DNA from: Ancylobacter radicis
Lineage (GTDB): Bacteria > Pseudomonadota > Alphaproteobacteria > Rhizobiales > Xanthobacteraceae
Length of the DNA stretch: 64,000 nucleotides
Reading direction: 5' to 3'
Assembly: GCF_018449475.1 (NCBI RefSeq)
Contig: NZ_JAHCQH010000012.1
Coordinates: 1 to 64,000 of the forward strand
Below are positions 25,282 through 33,464 of the stretch, in pieces (within the stretch, counting starts at the first letter, position 1; every line of letters starts with the position of its first letter). The notes below the pieces were generated by a model, which saw only the letters and a program-made list of their open reading frames with translations, was not told the DNA's origin and made no database searches. The translations under genes were made by a program, and so were the position numbers.

Positions 25282-28260
25282 ATGTCGCGCGCGGACTTGA
25301 ACGAAGCTTTCCTGAATACCTCCTTCCTCTACGGCGCCAATGCGGCCTGGATCGAGGACCTGTATGCCCGTTACGAGGCGGACCCCGCTTCCGTGGACGA
25401 GCAGTGGCAGGCCTTCTTCGCCAGCCTCAGGGACGTCCCGGCCGATGTCGAGAAGAGCGCCCGTGGCGCCTCCTGGAAGAAGCAGGGCTGGCCGATCCAT
25501 GCCAATGGCGAGCTTGTCTCCGCCATGGACGGCAACTGGATCGAGATCGAGAAGGCGGTCGGCAAGAAGGTCGAGGCCAAGGTCGCCGAGAAGGCCCAGA
25601 AGGCCGGGGTCGAGCTGTCCTCCGCCGATGTGCAGCAGGCCACCCGCGATTCCGTGAAGGCGCTGATGATGATCCGCGCCTACCGGATGCGCGGCCATCT
25701 CCACGCCAAGCTGGACCCGCTGGGTCTTGAGCCGGAGCGTTCCGCTCCCGAGCTCGACCCGGCCTCCTACGGCTTCCAGGAAGCCGATCTCGACCGGCCG
25801 ATCTTCATCGACCACGTTCTCGGCATGGAATTCGCCACCGTCCGCCAGATGGTGGCCATCCTCCAGCGCACCTATTGCGAGACGCTCGGCGTCGAGTTCA
25901 TGCACATCTCCTCGCCCGAGGAGAAGGCGTGGATCCAGGAGCGCATCGAGGGTCCCGACAAGGAGATCACCTTCACCCGCGAGGGCAAGCGCGCCATCCT
26001 CAACAAGCTGGTCGAGGCCGAGGGCTTCGAGAAGTTCCTGGATGTCCGCTACACCGGCACCAAGCGTTTCGGCCTCGACGGCAGCGAAAGCCTGATCCCC
26101 GCGCTGGAGCAGATCATCAAGCGCGGCGGCAATCTGGGCGTGAAGGAAATCGTGCTGGGCATGGCCCATCGCGGCCGCCTCAACGTGCTGACCCAGGTGA
26201 TGGGCAAGCCGCACCGCGCGCTGTTCCACGAATTCAAGGGCGGCTCCTGGGCTCCCGACGAGGTCGAGGGCTCCGGCGACGTGAAGTACCATCTGGGCGC
26301 CTCGTCGGACCGTGAGTTCGACGGCAATCAGGTGCATCTGTCGCTGACCGCCAACCCGTCGCATCTCGAAATCGTCGACCCGGTGGTGCTCGGCAAGTGC
26401 CGCGCCAAGCAGGACCTGCTGGGCGACGCCGAACGCACCCAGGTGATGCCGCTGCTGCTGCATGGCGATGCCGCCTTCGCCGGCCAGGGCGTGGTCGCCG
26501 AATGCCTCGGCCTGTCGGGCCTGAAGGGACACCGCACCGGCGGTTCGATCCACTTCATCATCAACAACCAGATCGGCTTCACCACCTATCCGCGCTTCTC
26601 GCGCTCCTCGCCCTATCCGTCGGATGTGGCGAAGACGATCGAGGCGCCGATCTTCCATGTGAATGGCGACGACCCGGAAGCCGTCACCTTCGCGGCCAAG
26701 ATCGCCACCGAGTTCCGCCAGCGGTTCCGCAAGCCGGTCGTGGTCGACATGTTCTGCTACCGCCGCTTCGGCCACAATGAAGGCGACGAGCCCGCCTTCA
26801 CCCAGCCGCTGATGTACAAGGCGATCAAGCAGCACCCGAGCACGCTTGAGCTCTATGCCCGCAAGCTTGAGGCCGAGGGCGTGATCGAGGCCGGCGAGTT
26901 CGACAAGATGAAGGCCGAGTGGCGCTCGCGTCTCGACACCGAATACGAGGCGGGCCAGGCCTACAAGCCGAACAAGGCGGACTGGCTGGACGGCCGCTGG
27001 GCCGGCCTCAAGGCCGCCGCCGCCGAGGACGATCCGCGCCGTGGCAACACCGGCGTGGCGCTCGATGTCCTCAAGGAAATCGGCGATAAGATCACCACCG
27101 TGCCGGAGGGCTTCCACCTCCACCGCACCATCCAGCGTTTCCTCGACGCCCGCCGCAAGGCGATCCTCGAGGACGGCGCGGGCATCGACTGGTCCACCGC
27201 CGAGGCGCTGGCCTTCACCTCGCTCCAGCTCGATGGCCACCCGGTGCGCCTCTCCGGCCAGGATTGCGAGCGCGGCACCTTCTCGCAGCGCCACTCGGTG
27301 CTGATCGACCAGGAGACCGAGGAGCGCCACACGCCGTTCAACCATCTGCGCGAGGATCAGGCGCGCTACGAGGTCATCAACTCGATGCTCTCGGAAGAGG
27401 CCGTGCTCGGCTTCGAATATGGCTACTCGCTCTCCGAGCCCAATGCGCTGACCATGTGGGAAGCCCAGTTCGGCGACTTCGCCAATGGCGCGCAGGTCAT
27501 CTTCGACCAGTTCCTCTCCTCCGGCGAGCGCAAGTGGCTGCGCATGTCCGGCCTCGTCTGCCTGCTGCCGCATGGCTATGAGGGTCAGGGACCGGAGCAC
27601 TCCTCCGCGCGTCTGGAGCGTTTTCTGCAGATGTGCGCCGAAGACAACATGCAGGTCGCCAACTGCACGACGCCGGCCAACTATTTCCACATCCTGCGCC
27701 GTCAGCTGAAGCGCGACTTCCGCAAGCCGCTGATCCTGATGACCCCCAAGAGCCTGCTGCGCCACAAGCGCGCCGTCTCCACGCTCGCCGAGTTCGGCGC
27801 CGGCACCAGCTTCCACCGCGTTCTGTGGGACGATGCCGACCGCTCGCACACCGGCCTGCCGGCCGAAGCCGTCAAGCTGAAGGCCGATGGCGAGATCCGC
27901 CGCGTCGTGCTGTGCACCGGCAAGGTCTATTACGATCTCTATGAGGAGCGCGAACGGCGCGGCATTGACGACGTCTATCTGATGCGCGTCGAGCAGCTGT
28001 TCCCGTTTCCGCTGAAGACGCTGGCGCAGGAGATTTCCCGCTTCAAGCAGGCGGAGATCGTCTGGTGCCAGGAAGAGCCGAAGAACCAGGGTGCCTGGGC
28101 CTTCGTGCAGCCTTATCTGGAGTGGGTGCTGGAGCAGGCTGGCTCGGTCTCGTCGCGTCCGCGTTACACCGGTCGTCCGGCGTCCGCGGCAACGGCGACC
28201 GGCCTGATGTCCAAGCATCTCGCGCAGCTCAAGGCGTTCCTTGCGGACGCGCTGGGCTGA
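25282..28260 (+). CDS. sucA: 2-oxoglutarate dehydrogenase E1 component
   Basis: A 992-residue thiamine diphosphate enzyme that decarboxylates 2-oxoglutarate and passes the succinyl group to SucB lipoyl arms. The N-terminal NTSFLYGANAAWIEDLYARY is the conserved E2-binding region. The ThDP fold shows GMAHRGRLNVL, HGDAAFAGQG and INNQIGFTTYPR. The transketolase-like C-terminal half shows QDCERGTFSQRH and LPHGYEGQGPEHSSAR. ATG 25282 follows an AGGAG site and gives the normal N-terminus; an earlier in-frame start would add 26 unrelated residues. The sucB gene follows after 62 bases. Confidence 0.97.
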   Translation: MSRADLNEAFLNTSFLYGANAAWIEDLYARYEADPASVDEQWQAFFASLRDVPADVEKSARGASWKKQGWPIHANGELVSAMDGNWIEIEKAVGKKVEAKVAEKAQKAGVELSSADVQQATRDSVKALMMIRAYRMRGHLHAKLDPLGLEPERSAPELDPASYGFQEADLDRPIFIDHVLGMEFATVRQMVAILQRTYCETLGVEFMHISSPEEKAWIQERIEGPDKEITFTREGKRAILNKLVEAEGFEKFLDVRYTGTKRFGLDGSESLIPALEQIIKRGGNLGVKEIVLGMAHRGRLNVLTQVMGKPHRALFHEFKGGSWAPDEVEGSGDVKYHLGASSDREFDGNQVHLSLTANPSHLEIVDPVVLGKCRAKQDLLGDAERTQVMPLLLHGDAAFAGQGVVAECLGLSGLKGHRTGGSIHFIINNQIGFTTYPRFSRSSPYPSDVAKTIEAPIFHVNGDDPEAVTFAAKIATEFRQRFRKPVVVDMFCYRRFGHNEGDEPAFTQPLMYKAIKQHPSTLELYARKLEAEGVIEAGEFDKMKAEWRSRLDTEYEAGQAYKPNKADWLDGRWAGLKAAAAEDDPRRGNTGVALDVLKEIGDKITTVPEGFHLHRTIQRFLDARRKAILEDGAGIDWSTAEALAFTSLQLDGHPVRLSGQDCERGTFSQRHSVLIDQETEERHTPFNHLREDQARYEVINSMLSEEAVLGFEYGYSLSEPNALTMWEAQFGDFANGAQVIFDQFLSSGERKWLRMSGLVCLLPHGYEGQGPEHSSARLERFLQMCAEDNMQVANCTTPANYFHILRRQLKRDFRKPLILMTPKSLLRHKRAVSTLAEFGAGTSFHRVLWDDADRSHTGLPAEAVKLKADGEIRRVVLCTGKVYYDLYEERERRGIDDVYLMRVEQLFPFPLKTLAQEISRFKQAEIVWCQEEPKNQGAWAFVQPYLEWVLEQAGSVSSRPRYTGRPASAATATGLMSKHLAQLKAFLADALG

Positions 28261-28322
28261 CTTTCCGACTGAACTGAGGGAGTGCCGGTCCAGAGGCTGG
28301 CAAAGGGTGAGGAAGAACGAGT

Positions 28323-29558
28323 ATGGCCACCGAAATCCGCGTTCCGACGCTGGGCGAATCGGTCACCGAGGCGACCATTGGCAAGTGGTTCAAGAAGGCG
28401 GGAGAGGCGGTCGCGGCTGACGAGCCGATCGTCGAGTTGGAGACCGACAAGGTCACCATCGAGGTTCCCGCCCCGGCGGCCGGCGTGCTGTCCGAGATCG
28501 TCGCCAAGGATGGCGAGACCGTCGGTGTCGGCGCCCTGCTCGGCTCCATCGGCGAGGGCGGCGCCACCGCCAAGGCCGCGCCCGCTTCGGCCCCCGCCCC
28601 GGCCAAGGCTGAAGCGCCCAAGGCCGAGGCGCCCAAGGCGGTTGCTCCGGCTCCGGCGCCCGTCGCCGTGCCCGCGGGCTCGAACGGCCCGGCCGTCGCC
28701 AAGCTGGCGGCCGAGAGCGGCCTCAACCCCGCCATGCTCGCCGGTTCCGGCAAGGATGGCCGCGTGACCAAGGGCGACATGATCAGCGCCATCGCCACAG
28801 CGCCGGCCCCCGCGGCCGCGCCGGTGAGCGTGCGTGCGCCCTCCGCGCCGGACGACGCCTCGCGCGAAGAGCGCGTGAAGATGACCAAGCTGCGCCAGAC
28901 CATCGCCAAGCGGCTGAAGGATGCGCAGAGCACGGCGGCGATGCTCACCACCTTCAACGATGTCGACATGTCGGCGGTGATGAGCCTGCGCGCCCAGTAC
29001 AAGGACGTGTTCGAGAAGAAGCACGGCGTGAAGCTGGGCTTCATGGGCTTCTTCACCAAGGCGGTGATCCAGGCCCTCAAGGACGTGCCCGAGGTCAATG
29101 CCGAGATCGACGGCACCGATCTGGTCTACAAGAACTATTACCATGTCGGCATCGCCGTCGGCACCGATAAGGGCCTCGTCGTGCCGGTGGTGCGCAATGC
29201 CGACGAACTGTCCATCGCCGGCATCGAGAAGGCCATTGCCGGTCTCGGCCGCAAGGCGCGTGATGGCAAGCTCGGCATCGAGGACATGCAGGGCGGCACC
29301 TTCACCATCACCAATGGCGGCATCTATGGCTCGCTGATGTCGACCCCGATCCTCAACGCGCCGCAGTCGGGCATTCTCGGCATGCACCGCATCGAGGAGC
29401 GTCCGGTCGTGGTGAAGGGCCAGATCGTCGCCCGCCCGATGATGTATCTGGCGCTGAGCTACGATCACCGCATCGTCGACGGCAAGGGCGCCGTCACCTT
29501 CCTCGTGCGCGTCAAGGAAGCGCTGGAGGATCCGACCCGCCTCGTGCTGGATCTGTGA
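28323..29558 (+). CDS. sucB: 2-oxoglutarate dehydrogenase E2, dihydrolipoyl succinyltransferase
   Basis: A 411-residue core subunit of the 2-oxoglutarate dehydrogenase complex. Domains in order are: one lipoyl domain with the modified Lys43 ([10 protein letters not shown]); an Ala/Pro-rich flexible linker (about 80-115); a peripheral-subunit-binding domain ([20 protein letters not shown]); a second linker; and the catalytic acyltransferase domain, with [11 protein letters not shown] near 382 holding the catalytic His and Asp. A GAGGAAGAACGAG ribosome region precedes ATG 28323. Follows sucA in the same operon. Confidence 0.96.
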   Translation: MATEIRVPTLGESVTEATIGKWFKKAGEAVAADEPIVELETDKVTIEVPAPAAGVLSEIVAKDGETVGVGALLGSIGEGGATAKAAPASAPAPAKAEAPKAEAPKAVAPAPAPVAVPAGSNGPAVAKLAAESGLNPAMLAGSGKDGRVTKGDMISAIATAPAPAAAPVSVRAPSAPDDASREERVKMTKLRQTIAKRLKDAQSTAAMLTTFNDVDMSAVMSLRAQYKDVFEKKHGVKLGFMGFFTKAVIQALKDVPEVNAEIDGTDLVYKNYYHVGIAVGTDKGLVVPVVRNADELSIAGIEKAIAGLGRKARDGKLGIEDMQGGTFTITNGGIYGSLMSTPILNAPQSGILGMHRIEERPVVVKGQIVARPMMYLALSYDHRIVDGKGAVTFLVRVKEALEDPTRLVLDL

Positions 29559-29586
29559 TCCGGACCGGGCTCCGGCGGAGGGGAGA

Positions 29587-30228
29587 ATGAGCTACTTCAG
29601 CGAATTCGCGACCCTGATGGCCGTGTTCGCGGTGGTGATCGTCGCGCCGGGGGCGGATTTCGCCCTCGTCGTGCGCCAGAGCGTCGTGCATGGCCGCAAG
29701 GTCGCGCTGGTCACCAGCTTCGGCATCGGCGCCTCGCTGCTGTTCCACATCTCCTACACCATCCTTGGCATCGGGCTTATCGTCTCCCAGTCGCTGGCGC
29801 TGTTCGCGCTGATCAAGTGGCTGGGGGTCGCCTATCTCGTCTATCTCGGCATCCGCTCCTTCTTCGAGAAGCCGATGAATTTCGACGAGCGCGCGCTCGC
29901 GGCCGATGCGGGCACGGCGGGGCGCGTCTCGCTGCCCGCCTGCTTCGGCATGGGCTTCCTCACCAATGCGCTCAACCCCAAGCCGGTGCTGTTCTTCCTG
30001 TCGCTGTTCTCGGCGATGGTGAGCCCGCAGACACCGGTGCCGGTGATCTTCCTCTATGGCATCGGCATGGCGAGCGCGCTCATCGCCTGGTTTGCCGGCG
30101 TCACCTTGTTCTTCACCAATCCCGCCGTGCGGGCACGCTTCGCGGCCGGCGGCCGCTGGTTCAACCGGGTGACCGGCGCGACCTTCGTGCTGCTCGGCCT
30201 TCGCCTCGCCGTCCAGAAGGCAGGCTGA
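29587..30228 (+). CDS. LysE/RhtB-family amino acid exporter
   Basis: A 213-residue inner-membrane translocator with about six hydrophobic segments. [19 protein letters not shown] near 22-40 is the family signature (PGPDF-like, with Gly-Ala-Asp here), and [19 protein letters not shown] near 122-140 is the second conserved motif. It sits between sucB and lpdA with short gaps (28 and 29 bases), so it is part of the dehydrogenase-complex operon. The exported compound cannot be read from sequence. Confidence 0.88.
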   Translation: MSYFSEFATLMAVFAVVIVAPGADFALVVRQSVVHGRKVALVTSFGIGASLLFHISYTILGIGLIVSQSLALFALIKWLGVAYLVYLGIRSFFEKPMNFDERALAADAGTAGRVSLPACFGMGFLTNALNPKPVLFFLSLFSAMVSPQTPVPVIFLYGIGMASALIAWFAGVTLFFTNPAVRARFAAGGRWFNRVTGATFVLLGLRLAVQKAG

Positions 30229-30257
30229 CCACCTTCGAATTCAGGGAAGCTGCGTCC

Positions 30258-31658
30258 ATGTCCTACGATCTCGTCGTCATCGGCACCGGCCCCGGCGGCT
30301 ATGTGTGCGCCATCCGCGCCGCCCAGCTTGGGCTGAAGGTCGCGGTGGTCGAGAAGCGCGCCACCTTCGGCGGCACCTGCCTCAACATTGGCTGCATCCC
30401 CTCCAAGGCGCTGCTGCATGCCTCGCACCGCTTCGAGGAAGCCGCGCACAGCTTCGCCAAGATGGGCATCAAGGTCGGCACGCCGGAGCTTGATCACGCC
30501 GCCCTGCTCGGCTTCAAGGATCAGGCGGTCGAGGGCAACACCAAGGGTGTCGCCTTCCTGATGAAGAAGAACAAGATCGACACCTATCACGGCACGGCCA
30601 GCATTCCGGCGGCCGGCAAGGTGGACATCGCGATGGCTGACGGTTCGGCGCAGTCGCTGGAGACCAAGGCCATCGTCATCGCCACCGGCTCGGACGTCGC
30701 CCGGCTCCCGGGCATCGAGATCGACGAGACGCGCGTGGTCTCCTCGACCGGCGCCATCGCTCTCGACAAGGTGCCGGGCAAGCTGGTCGTGGTCGGCGCC
30801 GGCGTCATCGGCCTTGAGCTGGGCAGCGTGTGGCGCCGTCTCGGCGCCGAGGTGACCGTGGTCGAGTATCTCGACCGTATCCTGCCCGGCATGGACCTGG
30901 ATGTCGCCAAGTCCTTCCAGCGCATCCTCCAGAAGCAGGGCTTCGGCTTCAAGCTCTCCTCGAAGGTGACGGGCGTCGATACGTCCGGCGCGACGCTGAA
31001 GGTGTCGGTCGAGCCCGCCACTGGGGGCGCCGCCGAGACGCTGGAGGCCGACGTGGTGCTCGTCGCCATCGGCCGCGTACCCTACACGCAGGGCCTCGGC
31101 CTTGAGGCGCTGGGCGTCGAGACCGACAAGCGAGGCCGCATCGTCACCGATCACTATTACCGCACCAACGTGCCCGGCCTGTTCGCCATTGGCGACGTGA
31201 TCACCGGCCCGATGCTGGCGCACAAGGCCGAGGATGAGGGCGTCGCGATCGCCGAGTTGCTGGCCGGTCAAGCGGGCCATGTGAACTATGACGTCATTCC
31301 CGGCGTGGTCTACACCTTCCCGGAAGTCGCCTCGGTCGGCAAGACCGAGGAGGAGCTGAAGGATGCCGGCATCGCCTACAAGGTCGGCAAGTTCCCCTTC
31401 CTCGCCAATGGCCGCGCCAAGGCCAATGACGAAACCGACGGCTTCGTGAAGGTGCTGGCGGACGAGACCACCGACCGCGTGCTCGGCGTCCACATCATCG
31501 GCTCCGAGGCCGGCGAACTCATCCATGAAGCGGCCGTGCTGATGGAATTCGGCGGCTCCTCCGAAGATCTCGCCCGCACCTGCCACGCCCACCCGACCCG
31601 CTCGGAAGCGGTGAAGGAAGCGGCGATGGCGGTGGAGAAGCGTTCCATCCACATGTGA
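30258..31658 (+). CDS. lpdA: Dihydrolipoyl dehydrogenase (E3)
   Basis: A 466-residue FAD disulfide oxidoreductase that reoxidises dihydrolipoyl groups of the 2-oxoglutarate dehydrogenase E2. The FAD motif GTGPGGY is at 9-15, and the redox-active Cys41/Cys46 are in [29 protein letters not shown] is the NAD-binding motif near 178. The catalytic His-Glu pair is in [14 protein letters not shown] near the C-terminus. ATG 30258 starts the FAD fold. Last gene of the sucA-sucB-lysE-lpdA operon; an intrinsic terminator follows at 31689. Confidence 0.96.
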   Translation: MSYDLVVIGTGPGGYVCAIRAAQLGLKVAVVEKRATFGGTCLNIGCIPSKALLHASHRFEEAAHSFAKMGIKVGTPELDHAALLGFKDQAVEGNTKGVAFLMKKNKIDTYHGTASIPAAGKVDIAMADGSAQSLETKAIVIATGSDVARLPGIEIDETRVVSSTGAIALDKVPGKLVVVGAGVIGLELGSVWRRLGAEVTVVEYLDRILPGMDLDVAKSFQRILQKQGFGFKLSSKVTGVDTSGATLKVSVEPATGGAAETLEADVVLVAIGRVPYTQGLGLEALGVETDKRGRIVTDHYYRTNVPGLFAIGDVITGPMLAHKAEDEGVAIAELLAGQAGHVNYDVIPGVVYTFPEVASVGKTEEELKDAGIAYKVGKFPFLANGRAKANDETDGFVKVLADETTDRVLGVHIIGSEAGELIHEAAVLMEFGGSSEDLARTCHAHPTRSEAVKEAAMAVEKRSIHM

Positions 31659-31688
31659 GCTCTTCGGACGCCATCGCGCGACCCAACA

Positions 31689-31725
31689 AAAAGGCCCGGA
31701 GGTCTCCCTCCGGGCCTTTTCTTTC
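31689..31725 (+). terminator. Rho-independent terminator after lpdA
   Basis: AAGGCCCGGAGG (31691-31702) pairs perfectly with CCTCCGGGCCTT (31707-31718) around a TCTC loop. TTTTCTTTCT follows on the plus strand, and AAAAA precedes the stem so it may act in both directions. It closes the rightward TCA operon and faces the leftward small gene at 31743. Confidence 0.92.
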
Positions 31726-31742
31726 TGGAAGGCTTCAGGCGG

Positions 31743-31871
31743 TCAGGACCCCTTCACCGGGGTGGAGGTCTGCGTCGTGGTCGAGGCGTGGGCCGGGCAG
31801 TCGGCCAGCGCCGCGCCGGAAATGGCGGCGGTGAAGGCCAGCGCGCAGAGGGCAGTGGCGAAACGCTTCAT
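31743..31871 (-). CDS. Small exported protein, 42 residues
   Basis: Too short for most gene callers. Translation begins MKRFATALCALAFTAAISGA, a classical signal peptide, with predicted cleavage at ALA-DC near residue 23. The mature part is only about 20 residues: DCPAHASTTTQTSTPVKGS. AGGAG lies nine bases before ATG 31871, a strong ribosome site. The Cys after the cleavage site is not in a lipobox position (ALADC), so lipidation is uncertain. I recognise no family; small exported peptides of this type are common in Hyphomicrobiales. Function unknown. Confidence 0.7.
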   Translation of the reverse strand: MKRFATALCALAFTAAISGAALADCPAHASTTTQTSTPVKGS

Positions 31872-32028
31872 CAGACACTCTCCTGTCGTGGTTCACGATG
31901 GGGGAAAGTGTCGCCGAAGCGCGTCCCGCTGAAAAGAGCGGCACCGGCAACCGGGTGCCTCAAACCGCGTCATTTTCGGTCATGTCACGCAGCCGTGTAG
32001 CTGACCGATCCAGCTTTGACGCCCCCCG

Positions 32029-33015
32029 CTACCGCGCGCGGGGATGCGCCGCCTTCCACGCTGCCATCAGCGCCGCCGAATCCACCGCCGCATAGATCTG
32101 CGTGGTGGAGAGCGAGGCGTGGCCGAGCAGTTCCTGGATGGAACGCAGATCGCCCCCGCGCCCCAGCAGATGCGTGGCGAAGGAATGGCGCAGGGCGTGT
32201 GGCGTCGCGCTGTCCGGCAGGCCGAGCCCGCCGCGCATCCGCTCCATGGCCAGTTGCACGATGCGCGGCGAGAGCGGTCCGCCCTTGGCGCCGCGAAACA
32301 GATGCTTCTGCGGCTCCAGCTCATAGGGGCAGGCGCGGGCATAGGCGTCGACCATCTCCAGCACCGGGCGCAGCACCGGCACCATGCGGGTCTTGTTGCC
32401 CTTGCCATGAACGATGATCTGGTCGCCCCGTCCAGGCTCGGGCATGTCGCGCCGCATCAGGCCGAGCGCCTCGGAAATGCGCAGGCCAGAGCCATAGAGC
32501 AGCGCCAGCACCGCCGCGTCACGCTCCAGCACCCAGGGTTCGCGGTCCTCGCCGGCACGGGTCGCCGGATCCGCCACCGCCCGCGCGTCGGCGGTGGAGA
32601 GCGGGCGCGGCAGGGTGCGGGGAATGCGCGGCGCGCGCACGGCGGTGAGCGCCCCGACCTTGCCGAGCCCCTCGCGCTCCATGTGCCGGCCGAAGGAGCG
32701 GGCAGCCGCCAGAAAGCGCATCTGCGTGCGCGGCTCTATGCCCTCCGCGCGGCGGGCGGCGATCACCGCGCGCACATCGCGCGGGGCGAGCGCGGCGAGC
32801 GCGGGCAGGTCCAGCCGGCGGCCAAGATGCTGCGCCAGCAGGCCGAGAAAGGTCGCAACATCACGGGCATAGGCCTCGCGGGTCTTCGGCGAGAGCCGGC
32901 GTTCATGGGCCAGCCGGCCGAGCCAGCCGGACAGCGCCGCCGCCACATCCGGCCCGGCGCCGGCCAGCAGCGCCCTTTCCGCCCGTTCGGCCTTCTGCGC
33001 GTCGCTTGCTGCCAT
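32029..33015 (-). CDS. xerC: Tyrosine recombinase XerC
   Basis: A 328-residue site-specific recombinase that resolves chromosome dimers at dif with XerD. An N-terminal SAM-like core-binding domain spans about 25-125. In the catalytic domain the residues appear in order: Arg in GSGLRISEAL, Lys in HGKGNKTRMVPV, HALRHSFATHLL, GHASLSTTQIY with the nucleophilic Tyr near 308. ATG 33015 gives a normal length; the frame is open far upstream into the repeat region. I call it XerC rather than XerD because of its position next to priA, as in other Hyphomicrobiales. Confidence 0.88.
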   Translation of the reverse strand: MAASDAQKAERAERALLAGAGPDVAAALSGWLGRLAHERRLSPKTREAYARDVATFLGLLAQHLGRRLDLPALAALAPRDVRAVIAARRAEGIEPRTQMRFLAAARSFGRHMEREGLGKVGALTAVRAPRIPRTLPRPLSTADARAVADPATRAGEDREPWVLERDAAVLALLYGSGLRISEALGLMRRDMPEPGRGDQIIVHGKGNKTRMVPVLRPVLEMVDAYARACPYELEPQKHLFRGAKGGPLSPRIVQLAMERMRGGLGLPDSATPHALRHSFATHLLGRGGDLRSIQELLGHASLSTTQIYAAVDSAALMAAWKAAHPRAR

Positions 33016-33125
33016 GGTCCGATTCCCGGCTTGTCCGTTCACAGGATGATGCGCCCCTGCGGTTAAAATTCGACGTGAGGGACCGAGAGCCCTCCCAAAA
33101 GCCCCTAGGCCACGCGCCCACACAA

Positions 33126-33220
33126 CGTCATCCCTGGGCTTGACCCGGGGATCCACGACTCGACCGGGCGCGCGGGCAGCAGGGAAGTCGTGGATGGCCG
33201 GGCCAAGCCCGGCCATGACG
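33126..33220. repeat. Two-hairpin palindromic repeat, unit C1
   Basis: A full unit in the same orientation as 3955-4407: CCCTGGGCTTGACCCGGGG on the left and GGCCGGGCCAAGCCCGGCC on the right. It lies between the divergent xerC and priA genes. Confidence 0.88.
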
Positions 33221-33308
33221 GTGTCTTGGACAAGCGCGGCTCCGGTTCGGGCGACGCGGCGACGGAAGGCATCCGCTTCCGCTATCGCCGCCGATGCCCC
33301 CCACACAA

Positions 33309-33340
33309 TGTCATCCCCGGGCTTGGCCCGGGGATCCACG
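33309..33340. repeat. Palindromic repeat, left half only, unit C2
   Basis: Only the left hairpin is intact (TCATCCCCGGGCTTGGCCCGGGGATCCACG frame). The right side has decayed to AAAGGCCGGGCCGGACGATGAC at about 33364-33385. The region 33016-33464 holds these repeats, the xerC leader and the priA leader, and no other gene. Confidence 0.8.
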
Positions 33341-33464
33341 TCTTCTTGTGGCGCCAGATCGTGAAAGGCCGGGCCGGACGATGACGGAGCATCATGGCGG
33401 GACACGCGCCTGCCCCGCAGCACGCTTTCCCTCCCCACGCCCCGATGCGCTATGAAGGGCGACC

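Noticed and set aside
25132-28218. 1028-codon ORF antisense to sucA
   Set aside because: It is an antisense shadow of a well-conserved gene caused by high GC at third positions; composition is Leu/Gly/Arg/Ala-rich with no domain.
31735-31950. 71-codon minus-strand ORF overlapping the small exported protein
   Set aside because: It is in another frame with no ribosome site; the 42-residue frame has a signal peptide and AGGAG site.
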